From NCBI RefSeq assembly GCF_030159855.1, contig NZ_BSNG01000001.1:434001-498000 (forward strand): a DNA stretch of 64,000 bases. Direction: 5' to 3'. The notes beneath the pieces were generated by a model. It did not search any database, had not been told where the DNA came from, and saw nothing but the letters and a program-made list of their open reading frames with translations. Positions 34,751-43,096 of the stretch are shown here, piece by piece (position 1 is the stretch's first letter; each line of letters opens with the position of its first letter). This DNA is from Devosia yakushimensis (GTDB lineage Bacteria > Pseudomonadota > Alphaproteobacteria > Rhizobiales > Devosiaceae). The translations under genes were made by a program, and so were the position numbers.

Positions 34751-36001
34751 ATGTCAGAACATTCGACTTACGTTCCGGGGAACGCCGCCGAGAAGTGGCT
34801 CGACGAGCGCCTGCCCGTCGTCAGGTTTGCCAAAGAGCACCTGATGGATTTCCCCACGCCGAAGAACCTCAACTACTGGTGGACCTTCGGCGCCATCCTG
34901 GTTTTGTGCCTGGGCGTGCAGATCGTCACCGGCATCATTCTTGCGATGCATTATACGCCCAATGTGGCGCTGGCCTTTGACTCGGTTGAGCATATCCGCC
35001 GTGACGTCAATGGCGGCCGCATCATCCAGGCAGTCCACTCGGTGGGCGCTTCGATGTTCTTCGCGGCCCTTTATATTCACATCTTCCGTGGCCTGTTCTT
35101 CGGTTCCTACAAGGCGCCGCGCGAGATCCTGTGGATCCTGGGCGTCGTCATCTTCATCCTGACCATGGCCACCGCCTTCATGGGCTATGTGCTGCCTTGG
35201 GGTCAGATGAGCTTCTGGGGCGCCACGGTTATCACCAATATCTTCTCGGCCATCCCGGTGGTCGGCGAGAGCCTGCTGCAGCTGCTGCGCGGTGGTTTTG
35301 CCGTGGGCAATCCCACGCTCAACCGCTTCTTCTCGCTGCATTACCTGCTGCCGTTCATCATCGCGGCGGTCGTGGTGCTGCATATCTGGGCGCTGCACGT
35401 GCCGGGCAACAACAACCCGATCGGCGTCGAGGTCAAGGACAAGCGCGATACCGTGCCCTTCCATCCGTATTATACGATGAAGGACCTGTTCGCGATGGTG
35501 CTGTTCATGATCCCGTTCGCGTGGTTCGTGTTCTTCGCCCCCGACATCCTGGGCCACCCGGACAATTACATCCAGGCTAACTCGCAGGTCACCCCGTCGC
35601 ACATCGTGCCGGAATGGTATCTGCTGCCCTTCTACACCATCCTGCGCGCCGTTGATTTCAACGTGCTGTTCATCAACTCGCAGCTTGGCGGCGTGATCGC
35701 CATGGGTCTGTCTATGCTGGCGCTGCTGCTGGTGCCGTGGCTGGATACCGGCAAGGTCCGCTCGGGCAGCTTCCGCCCGATGTTCAAGTGGTTCTATGCC
35801 CTGTTCGTGCTGGACTTCATTGCCCTGGCCTATCTGGGGGCGCAGGAGGCCATCGAGCCCTACACCACGCTGGCCAAGGTCTGCACCGGCTACTACTTCC
35901 TGCACTTCTTCGTCATCCTGCCCGTACTGTCGCGCATCGAGGTAGCCAAGCCGTTGCCGACCAGCATTTCCGAGAGCGTTCTCGGCAAGGCACATTCGTG
36001 A
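34751..36001 (+). CDS. petB: Cytochrome b of the bc1 complex
   Basis: 416 residues, the full-length non-split form. Eight helices are expected. Haem-binding histidines lie in helices II and IV (AVHSVGASMFFAALYIHIFRG-type and HYLLPFIIAAVVVLHIWALH-type blocks). The Qo-site motif PEWY occurs in HIVPEWYLLPFYTILRA. The ATG at 34751 follows the petA stop by 14 bp. It is encoded between petA and petC, the standard alphaproteobacterial order. Confidence 0.97.
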   Translation: MSEHSTYVPGNAAEKWLDERLPVVRFAKEHLMDFPTPKNLNYWWTFGAILVLCLGVQIVTGIILAMHYTPNVALAFDSVEHIRRDVNGGRIIQAVHSVGASMFFAALYIHIFRGLFFGSYKAPREILWILGVVIFILTMATAFMGYVLPWGQMSFWGATVITNIFSAIPVVGESLLQLLRGGFAVGNPTLNRFFSLHYLLPFIIAAVVVLHIWALHVPGNNNPIGVEVKDKRDTVPFHPYYTMKDLFAMVLFMIPFAWFVFFAPDILGHPDNYIQANSQVTPSHIVPEWYLLPFYTILRAVDFNVLFINSQLGGVIAMGLSMLALLLVPWLDTGKVRSGSFRPMFKWFYALFVLDFIALAYLGAQEAIEPYTTLAKVCTGYYFLHFFVILPVLSRIEVAKPLPTSISESVLGKAHS

Positions 36002-36018
36002 AAGGCGGGGCAGGTTCA

Positions 36019-36864
36019 ATGTTGAAGATCAAGACCATCATCGCTGCCATCGCCATTGCCGCCGGCATGGCGGCAGCACCGGCAATCGCGGCCGAAGGCA
36101 CGGCACCACCTGTCGAAAAGCAGAGCTGGAGCTTTGCCGGTATTTTCGGCACCTATGACGAAAACCAGCTACAGCGCGGTTTCCAGGTGTTCCGCGAAGT
36201 CTGCGCCAATTGTCACAGCGCCCGGCTGCTGGCGTTCCGTAACCTCGGCGAAGACGGCGGCCCCGGCTTTACCGAAGGCCAGGTCAAGGCGCTCGCGGCC
36301 GAATATGAAGTGGCCGATCCGACCGCCGAAGGCGGCGTTCGTCCCGCCGTTGCGGCCGATCGCTGGCCCTCGCCCTTCGCAACCGATCAGGATGCACGCG
36401 ACGCCAATGGCGGCACCGTGCCCCCCGATTTCTCGGTGCTGGCCAAGGCTCGTGGTGTCAAGGATGCCTTCCCCTGGTGGATCACCAATTACTTCACCGG
36501 CTATTCGGAAGGCGGCCCGGATTATATCCACGCGCTGCTGAACGGCTATCACGATGAAGCGCCTGAAGGGTTCGAGCTGCCCGAGGGCAAGTTCTACAAC
36601 GACTATTTCCCCGGCCACTCCATTGGCATGGGGCCCCCGCTGCAGGACGATCTGGTGGCCTATGAAGCCGCCGAGGGCCAGGAGCCGGTGCCGATGACTG
36701 TCGAGCAATATTCGCACGACGTCGCTGCCTTCATGATGTGGCTGGCCGAGCCGGGCCTGGTTTCCCGCAAGGAAACTGGTTTCAAGGTGCTGCTGTTCCT
36801 CATCGCCTTCGCGGGCTTGATGTATGCCACCAAGCGCAAGCTGTGGCAGGGTATCGAGCACTAA
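36019..36864 (+). CDS. petC: Cytochrome c1 of the bc1 complex
   Basis: 281 residues. The signal peptide (IIAAIAIAAGMAAAPAIAA) is followed by the haem c motif CANCH. The sixth ligand methionine is in GHSIGMGPPL, and a C-terminal anchor helix (FKVLLFLIAFAGLMYATKRK) closes the protein. The ATG at 36019 has GGGGCAGG upstream, 17 bp after petB. The same frame is open far back into petB, but this is without coding meaning. Confidence 0.96.
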   Translation: MLKIKTIIAAIAIAAGMAAAPAIAAEGTAPPVEKQSWSFAGIFGTYDENQLQRGFQVFREVCANCHSARLLAFRNLGEDGGPGFTEGQVKALAAEYEVADPTAEGGVRPAVAADRWPSPFATDQDARDANGGTVPPDFSVLAKARGVKDAFPWWITNYFTGYSEGGPDYIHALLNGYHDEAPEGFELPEGKFYNDYFPGHSIGMGPPLQDDLVAYEAAEGQEPVPMTVEQYSHDVAAFMMWLAEPGLVSRKETGFKVLLFLIAFAGLMYATKRKLWQGIEH

Positions 36865-36882
36865 GGCTCGCTGAAATCCGGC

Positions 36883-36913
36883 AAAGGGCCCCAGCTGGGG
36901 CCCTTTGTTTTTT
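36883..36913 (+). terminator. Rho-independent terminator of petABC
   Basis: AAAGGGCCCC-AGCT-GGGGCCCTTT, a perfect 10-bp stem with a 4-nt loop, followed by GTTTTTT. It begins 18 bp after the petC stop. Confidence 0.93.
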
Positions 36914-37003
36914 GCGGCGGTCACATCGGCTTCAGCCTCTTGCCAATTGGACGCGGGGCCGCAATATGATGGAACAAGCCAAATCAATCGCGAGGCAGCC
37001 GAC

Positions 37004-37198
37004 ATGTCCGCAGTTCGCATCGCAGTGACCGTCGTCAGCGCCGCCATCACTGTCAGCCGCCACCCGGTGGTGCGCGCCGGGGTGCAGGCCCTTGTCAGCA
37101 ATCCCAAGACACGCGAAACCGCTATCGGCATTACACGCTCGGCCGCCTATAATGCTGGCGTGATCGCGCGGCACATCGTGGGCCGCCGCACTCCCTGA
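37004..37198 (+). CDS. Small conserved-looking protein, function unknown
   Basis: 64 residues beginning MSAVRIAVTVVSAAITVSRHP, with one short hydrophobic helix and a basic C-terminus (GVIARHIVGRRTP). GAGG lies about 9 nt before the ATG. Codon usage in this part fits the genome, whereas the in-frame extension to 36905 runs through the petC terminator and is not real. It is 33 bp upstream of apt and could share its transcript. Confidence 0.6.
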   Translation: MSAVRIAVTVVSAAITVSRHPVVRAGVQALVSNPKTRETAIGITRSAAYNAGVIARHIVGRRTP

Positions 37199-37231
37199 TT
37201 TTCCAGACCATTTTCAATTTGCAGGATAGCG

Positions 37232-37765
37232 ATGACGCTCGACCTCAAGGCCCTTGTGCGCACGATTCCGGACTATCCTAAAAAGGGCATCCTGTTTCGT
37301 GACATCACCACACTGATCGAGCATCCCGAGGGCTTCAAGGCGAGCATTGAGCAGGTGGCCGCGGCGCATCGCCATCTGGGCGTGACCCATGTGGCCGGTA
37401 TCGAGGCGCGCGGCTTCATCTTCGGAGCGGGGGTGGCGATCGCGCTGGGCGTTGGCTTCATTCCCGTGCGCAAGAAGGGCAAGCTACCGGGCGAAACCAT
37501 CGGGCAAAACTACGCGCTCGAATATGGCGTCGACACGATCGAAATCCATGCCGATGTGCTGGACAGCAACGACACGGTGCTATTGGTCGACGATCTCATC
37601 GCCACGGGCGGCACGGCCATTGCTGCGGTGGGCCTGTTGCGGCGCACCGGGGCCAGGGTGGCCAATGCCGCTTTCATCATCGACCTGCCCGACCTGGGCG
37701 GCGCAGCCAAACTCGAGGCCGAGGGCGTGGAAGTGTCGACGCTGATGGCGTTTCAGGGGCATTGA
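37232..37765 (+). CDS. apt: Adenine phosphoribosyltransferase
   Basis: 177 residues. Salvages adenine with PRPP to AMP. The PRPP loop VLLVDDLIATGGTA and the family block IPDYPKKGILFRDIT at the N-terminus are intact, as is GIEARGFIFG. The start has AGGA 5 nt upstream. Length matches the family. A palindromic repeat follows the stop. Confidence 0.96.
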   Translation: MTLDLKALVRTIPDYPKKGILFRDITTLIEHPEGFKASIEQVAAAHRHLGVTHVAGIEARGFIFGAGVAIALGVGFIPVRKKGKLPGETIGQNYALEYGVDTIEIHADVLDSNDTVLLVDDLIATGGTAIAAVGLLRRTGARVANAAFIIDLPDLGGAAKLEAEGVEVSTLMAFQGH

Positions 37766-37808
37766 GGGGGCGGGCCGCTCGCATCAACTCCACTTGCCTT
37801 GCCCACAA

Positions 37809-37890
37809 CGTCATTCGCGCGCAGGCGGGAATCCGCTCTTGCTAGGGCCCGCTGGGCGTAGAATGGATTCCCGCCTGCGCGGGAATGACG
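37809..37890. repeat. Palindromic intergenic repeat, second copy of the 7874 family
   Basis: 26-bp arms (37809-37834 and 37865-37890) with one mismatch and a 30-nt loop. Shares the core GGCGGGAATCC and terminal CGTCATTC with the element at 7874-7940. Lies between convergent apt and GFA genes. Confidence 0.85.
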
Positions 37891-37929
37891 CCGCGGGCGG
37901 GGGAACAACGCGGCGCCCGCTCGCCCGCG

Positions 37930-38331
37930 CTACCAGCTATTCCGCCCATTCATCTGCTCGATTTTGATGGTCGACAGGTCCAGCCCGTCTACCAGCCGTA
38001 GATTGACGGCATAGGTGCGTGTGGTGGGGAAGCTGTTGGGATCGCCGTTCTTGGGCGTACCGTCGCTATTGTACATCGAGGCCCAGTCGGGTGAATCGCC
38101 CCAGGTCTGCATGCCGCAATTGCCGCAGAAATGGTGCTGGTTCATGCCGCCGCTGGCCGAATAGATCTTATCGTCCTGGGTGGAGAGCATTTTGAGCTCG
38201 CCTTCGCCGAAATACCCCCAGACCGCGCCGGTCCGGCCGCAGAAGCTGCAATTGCAGGTCTTGGCGGTGGTGGGCAGATGGGGCAGTTCGATTTTCGTCT
38301 GGCCGCAATGACAGGTGGCGATGAGGGACAT
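37930..38331 (-). CDS. GFA-family (glutathione-dependent formaldehyde-activating-like) protein
   Basis: 133 residues. The zinc-binding pattern is complete: CHCGQTKIELP, CNCSFCGRTGAVWGYF and HHFCGNCGMQTWG. The Gfa/CENP-V fold binds glutathione adducts in its founding member, but most homologues have unknown substrates. The ATG at 38331 was used. The gene is alone between the apt repeat and the glyoxalase-like gene. Confidence 0.9.
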   Translation of the reverse strand: MSLIATCHCGQTKIELPHLPTTAKTCNCSFCGRTGAVWGYFGEGELKMLSTQDDKIYSASGGMNQHHFCGNCGMQTWGDSPDWASMYNSDGTPKNGDPNSFPTTRTYAVNLRLVDGLDLSTIKIEQMNGRNSW

Positions 38332-38418
38332 GACAGAACTCCGTGCAGGTGATGAAGTCAGCCTATCCCGGCGTGCTGCCAGCCCGTGTCAGCAGTTTGG
38401 CCGTGCGCCGTACAGGGT

Positions 38419-38811
38419 TTATGCGGCCAGCGCCTCGCGCTGGTCCACCAGGCAGAACTGGTTGCCTTCGGGATCGCGCATCACCGTATAGGTGGGCAAT
38501 ACGCGCACCGTTTCGGCGCCTACTTGCTTGAGCCGTTCGACCTCGCCATTGCGATCGGCCACCTGGATATCGAAATGGACGCGATTGTTGTCGTAGCGGC
38601 GCCCTTCGACATTCTGGAAGCAGATGCTGGGACCGGGACCGTCGACCATCACGGTGGGGTCTGTATCGGGTGTGAACCCCAGTGCCGCCAGCCGGGCGAT
38701 CTCTGCCTCGTCATAAGCGCGAACAGCATAGCCATCGAGCATTTCTGCCCAGAATTGGGCCAGCTTGGCCGGCTTGTCGCAATCGAACACGATTTCCTGG
38801 ATGGCTCCCAT
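38419..38811 (-). CDS. VOC-family (glyoxalase/bleomycin-resistance fold) protein
   Basis: 130 residues. MGAIQEIVFDCDKPAKLAQFW and NRVHFDIQVADRNGEVERL, then MRDPEGNQFCLV, mark the two beta-alpha-beta modules of a VOC protein (Glyoxalase_6 subtype). The substrate is unknown. Metal ligands appear partly conserved (HFD and the late NQFCL). It is encoded 87 bp upstream of the GFA gene on the same strand. Confidence 0.88.
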   Translation of the reverse strand: MGAIQEIVFDCDKPAKLAQFWAEMLDGYAVRAYDEAEIARLAALGFTPDTDPTVMVDGPGPSICFQNVEGRRYDNNRVHFDIQVADRNGEVERLKQVGAETVRVLPTYTVMRDPEGNQFCLVDQREALAA

Positions 38812-38914
38812 GCCTTAGCTCCTGTGGTCGTTTTCTCGTTCGTTAAACCGAGATTAAGGCAAGACTGGGCTTGCGGGAAGGCCCGGCGCTTGCGCCGGGC
38901 CTGGGGAGGAGCTG

Positions 38915-39091
38915 CTATTGCCTGGTCTTGGCCAGCAAGGCCGCCAGCGGGGGCAGGGTGGCTGGTGCCTCCGGCTTCGGCTTCAGCGCCTTGGGCACCT
39001 CCTGTTTCTTGCCCGGCACGGCCGCACCATGGCGGGGGACATTATGAGCGGGCGTTACACGCACGGGGCGTTGGAACATGTTTTTGGGCAT
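38915..39091 (-). CDS. Small basic proline-rich protein, unknown
   Basis: 58 residues beginning MPKNMFQRPVRVTPAHNVPR and ending LAALLAKTRQ, with a Lys/Pro-rich middle. AAAGG lies 7 nt before the ATG at 39091, which favours this start over the in-frame extension to 39172. No family recognised. It is flanked by non-coding DNA on the upstream side. Confidence 0.5.
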   Translation of the reverse strand: MPKNMFQRPVRVTPAHNVPRHGAAVPGKKQEVPKALKPKPEAPATLPPLAALLAKTRQ

Positions 39092-39419
39092 GACACAGCC
39101 TTTCGCTTTCCCACCCCGGCGCAACCGGCTCGGTAGTGGGATTGAAAATGTCGATGCGCGGGTCCGGTACAAGCAACCGCTACCGCGCGGCTAAGCGTGG
39201 TTTTGGGCGGACGCAGTGGGTGTCGTCAGGAGGGAAGGAGGCTTCAGGCCCCGGCTGGGCCGGCTGGCTGACGCGCAAGATCATGATCGCTCCGAACGGC
39301 ATCCATAGTCTTTGCGCATGCATGGGCAGGCGGAAGACACTGACTGGGCGTCCTGAACGAATTTCAGATCATTTGGCGCGAGACCTCATCTTTGGAATGA
39401 CCAAATCATAGGCAAAGAG
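39092..39419. other. Gene-poor stretch
   Basis: About 330 bp between a small protein gene and the TerC terminator. A 91-codon plus-strand frame is present but has no ribosome site and an odd Arg/Ser/Gly-rich product. The 39350-39415 part is AT-richer and contains imperfect inverted copies of ATGATTTGG. I see no gene. Confidence 0.4.
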
Positions 39420-39446
39420 ACGCGCCGGCGTCAACCGCCGGCGCGT
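39420..39446 (-). terminator. Probable terminator of the TerC gene
   Basis: CGCGCCGGCG-TCAAC-CGCCGGCGCG, a perfect 10-bp stem, 8 bp past the TerC stop. On the minus strand it is followed by TCTCTTTG, a weak T-tract. Confidence 0.7.
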
Positions 39447-39453
39447 TGTGGCA

Positions 39454-40473
39454 TTAAGGTTCGAGCTGGCCGGTTTTCGGCTGCTGTTCGGCTGAGATAT
39501 CGGGCTCGTTGCGCGTCTTGTAGAGCGAGAAGATAATCCCGCCCGCCAGGATACTGATCGTCACAAGCAGCGAGAGCAATGTGTCGATATGGATGTGCAG
39601 CGGCACGAGGAAGATCTTGATACCCACCAGCACCAGAATGATCGCCAACGACACCTGCAGGTAGCGGAAGCGGTTCATCGCAGCGGCCAAGGCAAAGTAG
39701 AGCGAACGCAGGCCGAGAATGGCGAAGATATTGGACGTATAGACGATGAACGTGTCCTGCGTCACCGCGAAGACGGCGGGCACAGAATCCACCGCAAATA
39801 CCAGGTCAACCACTTCCACCATGATCAGCGCCACGGCCAGCGGCGTCAGCCATAGAACGACCTTGCCGGTTTTGGGGTCGGGCTGCCTGACCGTGAAATT
39901 GCGGCCATGCAGTTGCTTGGTCACGCGGAAGCGCTTGGAGATGAACTGGAAGACCTTGTTTTCTTCCAGATTGGGTTCTTCGTCCTGGTGGGCGAACATG
40001 CGGATGCCGGTAAAGACCAGGAAGGCACCGAAGCCGAACAATATCCAGTTGAACTCGTTGACCAGCGCTGCGCCGAGGCCGATCAGGACCGCGCGGAACA
40101 GGATAACGCCCAGAATGCCCCAGAACAGCACGCGGTGCTGATAGATGCGGGGAATGGCGAGGAAGCCAAAAATGGTGGCGATGACGAACATATTGTCCAT
40201 CGCCAGGCTCTGTTCGAGCAAATAGCCGGTATAGAATTCGAGACCGGCTTGCGCGCCGCGCTGCCACCACACCCAGCCACCAAAGGCCAGGGCAATAGCG
40301 ACGTAGAAGCCGTAAAGTGTCAGGCTCTCCTTGGCGCCGATCTCGTGCTCGTCCTTGTGGAGGACACCGAGGTCGAAAACCAATAGAGCGATCACGATCG
40401 TGATGAACGCGATCCAAAAATAGACGGGGGTACCTAGAAAATCACCCGATAGGGCGGCAAGAAGCGATTCCAT
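39454..40473 (-). CDS. TerC/Alx-family integral membrane protein
   Basis: 339 residues, about nine helices. Conserved acidic residues in membrane segments are present: VFDLGVLHKDEHEI, LLEQSLAMDNMFVIATIF and VDLVFAVDSVPAVFAVTQD, the TerC signature. Family members (Alx, MeeF-like) export Mn2+ or assist metal loading of secreted enzymes. I chose ATG 40473 (GGAG about 13 nt upstream, and typical family N-terminus) over ATG 40515, which directly abuts a hairpin. The leader is structured, as described separately. Confidence 0.92.
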   Translation of the reverse strand: MESLLAALSGDFLGTPVYFWIAFITIVIALLVFDLGVLHKDEHEIGAKESLTLYGFYVAIALAFGGWVWWQRGAQAGLEFYTGYLLEQSLAMDNMFVIATIFGFLAIPRIYQHRVLFWGILGVILFRAVLIGLGAALVNEFNWILFGFGAFLVFTGIRMFAHQDEEPNLEENKVFQFISKRFRVTKQLHGRNFTVRQPDPKTGKVVLWLTPLAVALIMVEVVDLVFAVDSVPAVFAVTQDTFIVYTSNIFAILGLRSLYFALAAAMNRFRYLQVSLAIILVLVGIKIFLVPLHIHIDTLLSLLVTISILAGGIIFSLYKTRNEPDISAEQQPKTGQLEP

Positions 40474-40516
40474 CGCCGGACCATCTCCATGAGAAAATTG
40501 GAGCAGCTCCGACATC

Positions 40517-40600
40517 GCGAGAGCATAAGTGCCCTCGCCAGAGGGGCCCGGCGCCGCGCTCTAATAATGCGCGTAGGGCGGGAGGAATTCAAGCCCCTCT
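40517..40600 (-). promoter_or_regulatory. Promoter and structured leader of the TerC gene
   Basis: On the minus strand, TTGAAT (40592-40587) and CATTAT (40569-40564) are 17 bp apart, a plausible promoter. The transcript would begin near 40555 and fold GCGAGGGCA-CTTA-TGCTCTCGC (40538-40517), which contains a GAGGG ribosome-site-like sequence just before the alternative ATG at 40515. The conserved bases of the yybP-ykoY manganese riboswitch are not recognisable. Any regulatory role is inference. Confidence 0.45.
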
Positions 40601-40669
40601 ATTTTTTGTCCAGCATGGGGAACTCCGATCGACGTCTTCCCGCCGAAAGGAGATGCAGATCATGGCTCG

Positions 40670-41014
40670 CTACCGGGGCGTACACAGCATGATGATGGCA
40701 TCGGTGGTTTCCAGCTGTATCGCGACACCGTAATTGGGGTCGGGAATGATGCGTCCGGCCTGCACGTTGCGGGCAGCGCGCAGCGGGCCGTCGCTGAAGC
40801 CCACGCCGTCCTGATAGCCCATGATGGTTCCGGTGCCCGAGGAGGTATCGCCATAGGTGGTCGAGGCGAAGCCATAGACCGAGCCATAGATGGTCAGAAT
40901 GCCCGCGCGGTTGGCGTTGCCGTCCCGGCATGACCAATTGCCCTGAAACTGTTGGGCCAGGGCGGGCGTGGTGGCAAGGGCGAGCAGGGCGGAGATAAGG
41001 GCGATTCGGCGCAT
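40670..41014 (-). CDS. Small secreted protein, unknown
   Basis: 114 residues. Signal peptide MRRIALISALLALATTPALA-Q is clear. The mature part, about 94 residues, has two cysteines (NWSCRDG and MLCTPR) and a beta-rich, Gly/Thr-rich pattern. No domain recognised. The gene is monocistronic, 31 bp after the start-side neighbour MaoC gene's stop on the same strand. Confidence 0.7.
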   Translation of the reverse strand: MRRIALISALLALATTPALAQQFQGNWSCRDGNANRAGILTIYGSVYGFASTTYGDTSSGTGTIMGYQDGVGFSDGPLRAARNVQAGRIIPDPNYGVAIQLETTDAIIMLCTPR

Positions 41015-41045
41015 GGCAGAACAGTGCCGATGGGCGCTGTCGCAT

Positions 41046-41603
41046 TCAAGAGCGTCGCTTGAGCAATCCGCCGATCAGGGGCCAGCTGGTGAGCGCGAGC
41101 AACAGTCGCTGTCCCGCAGGTGCGCGATAGTCGCGCAATTTGGAAAAGCCGACCACCTCGGCGCGATAGACCAGTTCGCCGTGCTGATTGGTGGCTGTGA
41201 TGGAATTGAACAACAGGCCCCAGCCAGGAATTGAGTTAGAGGCCCGCTTGTCGGTAACGACCAGCTCATAGCTTACCGTGTCGCCGGGGCGCACGGGCAC
41301 TTTGAATTCCATGGTATTGACGCCCGGGGAGGGGCCGGAAGTGCCCGGTTCCTCGCCCAATCCGCGAAGGCGCTCCTCTTCGGCCTCCAGCGCGTCAACC
41401 ATGCGGCGATGCCCGACGCTGACAGTGTGCCATCCGCTGGCGACTAAGCCGCCGAAATGGCTGTGCCTGGCCGCTTCTGGATCAAGGTGGAAATATTGCG
41501 GATCATAAAGGCTGGCAAAGCGCACGATTTCTTCGGCCGTGAATGTATGGCTGCCAAGGGGGAAGACCTCGTTCAGCGTGATATTCTCAAACCAGCGGGT
41601 CAT
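41046..41603 (-). CDS. MaoC-family dehydratase (hot-dog fold)
   Basis: 185 residues. Hydratase signature: FASLYDPQYFHLDPEAARHSHFGGLVASGWHT, with the Asp/His of the (R)-specific enoyl-CoA hydratase site (D-P-x-x-x-H and G-x-x-x-S/H). Overlaps the upstream MaoC gene by ATGA, suggesting a heterodimer or linked steps. A hydrophobic C-terminal tail (about 25 residues, LLLALTSWPLIGGLLKRRS) is unusual for the family and could tether it to the membrane. Confidence 0.88.
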   Translation of the reverse strand: MTRWFENITLNEVFPLGSHTFTAEEIVRFASLYDPQYFHLDPEAARHSHFGGLVASGWHTVSVGHRRMVDALEAEEERLRGLGEEPGTSGPSPGVNTMEFKVPVRPGDTVSYELVVTDKRASNSIPGWGLLFNSITATNQHGELVYRAEVVGFSKLRDYRAPAGQRLLLALTSWPLIGGLLKRRS

Positions 41604-42079
41604 GCTTCTGCTTCCGTGCCGCGCGTTTCGACCATATTGGCCAGGCGCATGGTCAGCACCGGCTTGCCCTTCTGGTTGCGGATGTCAAAGTCGAGCGTGA
41701 CAATCCCCCATTGCGGGTGGGTGGCGGAGCGGCGCAGCTCGGCAATGGTCACCGTGCCGCCGATCGTATCGCCCACCATGACCGGGTTTTTCCATTTTAG
41801 GTTGGTAAAGCCCAGCCCGCCCGCCGAGGCGATTTTGTTGAGGAAGCTATCGACCAGCATGCGCAGGCTCAGTGCGCCGGTCTGCCAGCCGCTGGACGCC
41901 AGTCCACCGAGCAGCGACGCCTTGGCGGCGGCTTCATCGAGATGGAAGGGCAGGGGATCGAATTCGCGCGCGAAGGTCGTGATCATCTCGCGGGTCACTT
42001 TGGTCTGACCCAGGTCGATGATTTCGCCCATGGCGAGGTCTTCGAAGTGGCGGCGATCGCGGGTTACAGGATTGGTCAT
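41600..42079 (-). CDS. MaoC-family dehydratase (hot-dog fold)
   Basis: 159 residues. FAREFDPLPFHLDEAAAKASLLGGLASSGWQT carries the hydratase motif. It is the first gene of the pair and shares an ATGA junction with the second. Substrates are probably acyl-CoA thioesters, by family. No thiolase or acyl-CoA dehydrogenase gene is nearby, so the pathway is not evident. Confidence 0.88.
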   Translation of the reverse strand: MTNPVTRDRRHFEDLAMGEIIDLGQTKVTREMITTFAREFDPLPFHLDEAAAKASLLGGLASSGWQTGALSLRMLVDSFLNKIASAGGLGFTNLKWKNPVMVGDTIGGTVTIAELRRSATHPQWGIVTLDFDIRNQKGKPVLTMRLANMVETRGTEAEA

Positions 42080-42143
42080 CGAACTTCCCTATACGTCAAT
42101 GCCTTTTGCACCCTTTTGCCGGGTTGGGCAAGCGCCGGTGCGC

Positions 42144-43016
42144 CTAGATGCTGCTGGGTAAGCGACGGGCGGCGCGGTAGTCGACCGGCGTCATGCCGCG
42201 CAGGCGCCGGAAGGTCTTTGCCAGATAATTGGGGTCGCTAAAGCCCGTCAGCGCGGCGATGGTGGCGACATTCATGTCGGTGGCGACCAGCAGGCGCTCG
42301 ATACGCTCAATGCGCTGTTCCTGCACGAAGGCCGAGGGGGCGCGGGCAGTGGCGATGGTGAACTGGCGGACGAAATGGCTCCGGCTCATCTCCGCCACCC
42401 TGGCAAGGCGGTCGACATTGAGGGGGCGGTTCAAATTGGCGTCGATATAGGTGACCACGCGGGCGATGGCGGGTGGCAGCGTGAAATCGGGCGCGGCGTC
42501 ATTGCCGAATACACCGTCATGCAAGGCGGCCATAGCGCTATAGGCGGCGCTGGAGGCTTCGCCGGGGGAGATGGCCGGCTTGTCGATCAGTGTGTGGCAG
42601 GCTGCCGCCATGCGATCGATAATGCTGGGAGGCAGGGTGACCACCGGGCCGGCGGTATCGATGATTTCGCGGGCCAGGCGCAGAGCCTCGCGGCCGTTGA
42701 GGACAAGCCAAAAATACTCCCAGTGCTGGCCGCGTTCCAGCCAGTAGCGATGGGCATGCGGCAGGCTCAGGATCATGGTCTGGCCGGGTGTCAAACGATG
42801 CTGCGTGCCGGCGAAATCGAGCCGTCCCTCGCCGACCAGAGTATGCTGAATCACCAGGAACGGCGCGGTTCCGCGCTGCATCCCGTCCCAGGAGTAGACC
42901 TCGTTGATGCGCTGCTCATAACCGGCGCTGATCGCCATGCAATGCAGCGGGATGGGGCTCTTGGGGAGGGTTAGGGAGCGGACTTTGTGGCCGTAGTCCT
43001 GGAGCGTCTGGAGCAC
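42144..43016 (-). CDS. AraC-family transcriptional regulator, likely of the divergent alpha-galactosidase gene
   Basis: 290 residues. A cupin-like N-terminal sensor (GTQHRLTPGQTMILSLPHAHRYW) is followed by the two HTH motifs of HTH_18 (LNVDRLARVAEMSRSHFVRQFT and MNVATIAALTGFSDPNYLAKTFRRLRGMTP). It starts with GTG at 43016, AAGGG 7 nt upstream. It is divergent from a GH4 gene with an 80-bp shared promoter region. Sugar-responsive activation of that gene is inferred. Confidence 0.9.
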   Translation of the reverse strand: MLQTLQDYGHKVRSLTLPKSPIPLHCMAISAGYEQRINEVYSWDGMQRGTAPFLVIQHTLVGEGRLDFAGTQHRLTPGQTMILSLPHAHRYWLERGQHWEYFWLVLNGREALRLAREIIDTAGPVVTLPPSIIDRMAAACHTLIDKPAISPGEASSAAYSAMAALHDGVFGNDAAPDFTLPPAIARVVTYIDANLNRPLNVDRLARVAEMSRSHFVRQFTIATARAPSAFVQEQRIERIERLLVATDMNVATIAALTGFSDPNYLAKTFRRLRGMTPVDYRAARRLPSSI

Positions 43017-43096
43017 AAAATTACCCTTATTGGCATAACCTTTCTCTACTCCTTTACGGTGGCGGCGGCTAGTGGTGGTGTAACAGGAGGAATGTC

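Noticed and set aside
34754..36019. 421-codon frame antisense to petB
   Set aside because: Charged His/Asp/Glu/Arg-rich mirror of membrane helices; petB is beyond doubt.
39136..39411. 91-codon plus-strand frame
   Set aside because: No ribosome site, no coding-like composition, and it overlaps the upstream end of a small minus-strand gene.
40517..40600. yybP-ykoY manganese riboswitch before the TerC gene
   Set aside because: The conserved bases of that riboswitch could not be recognised; only a simple hairpin is supported.
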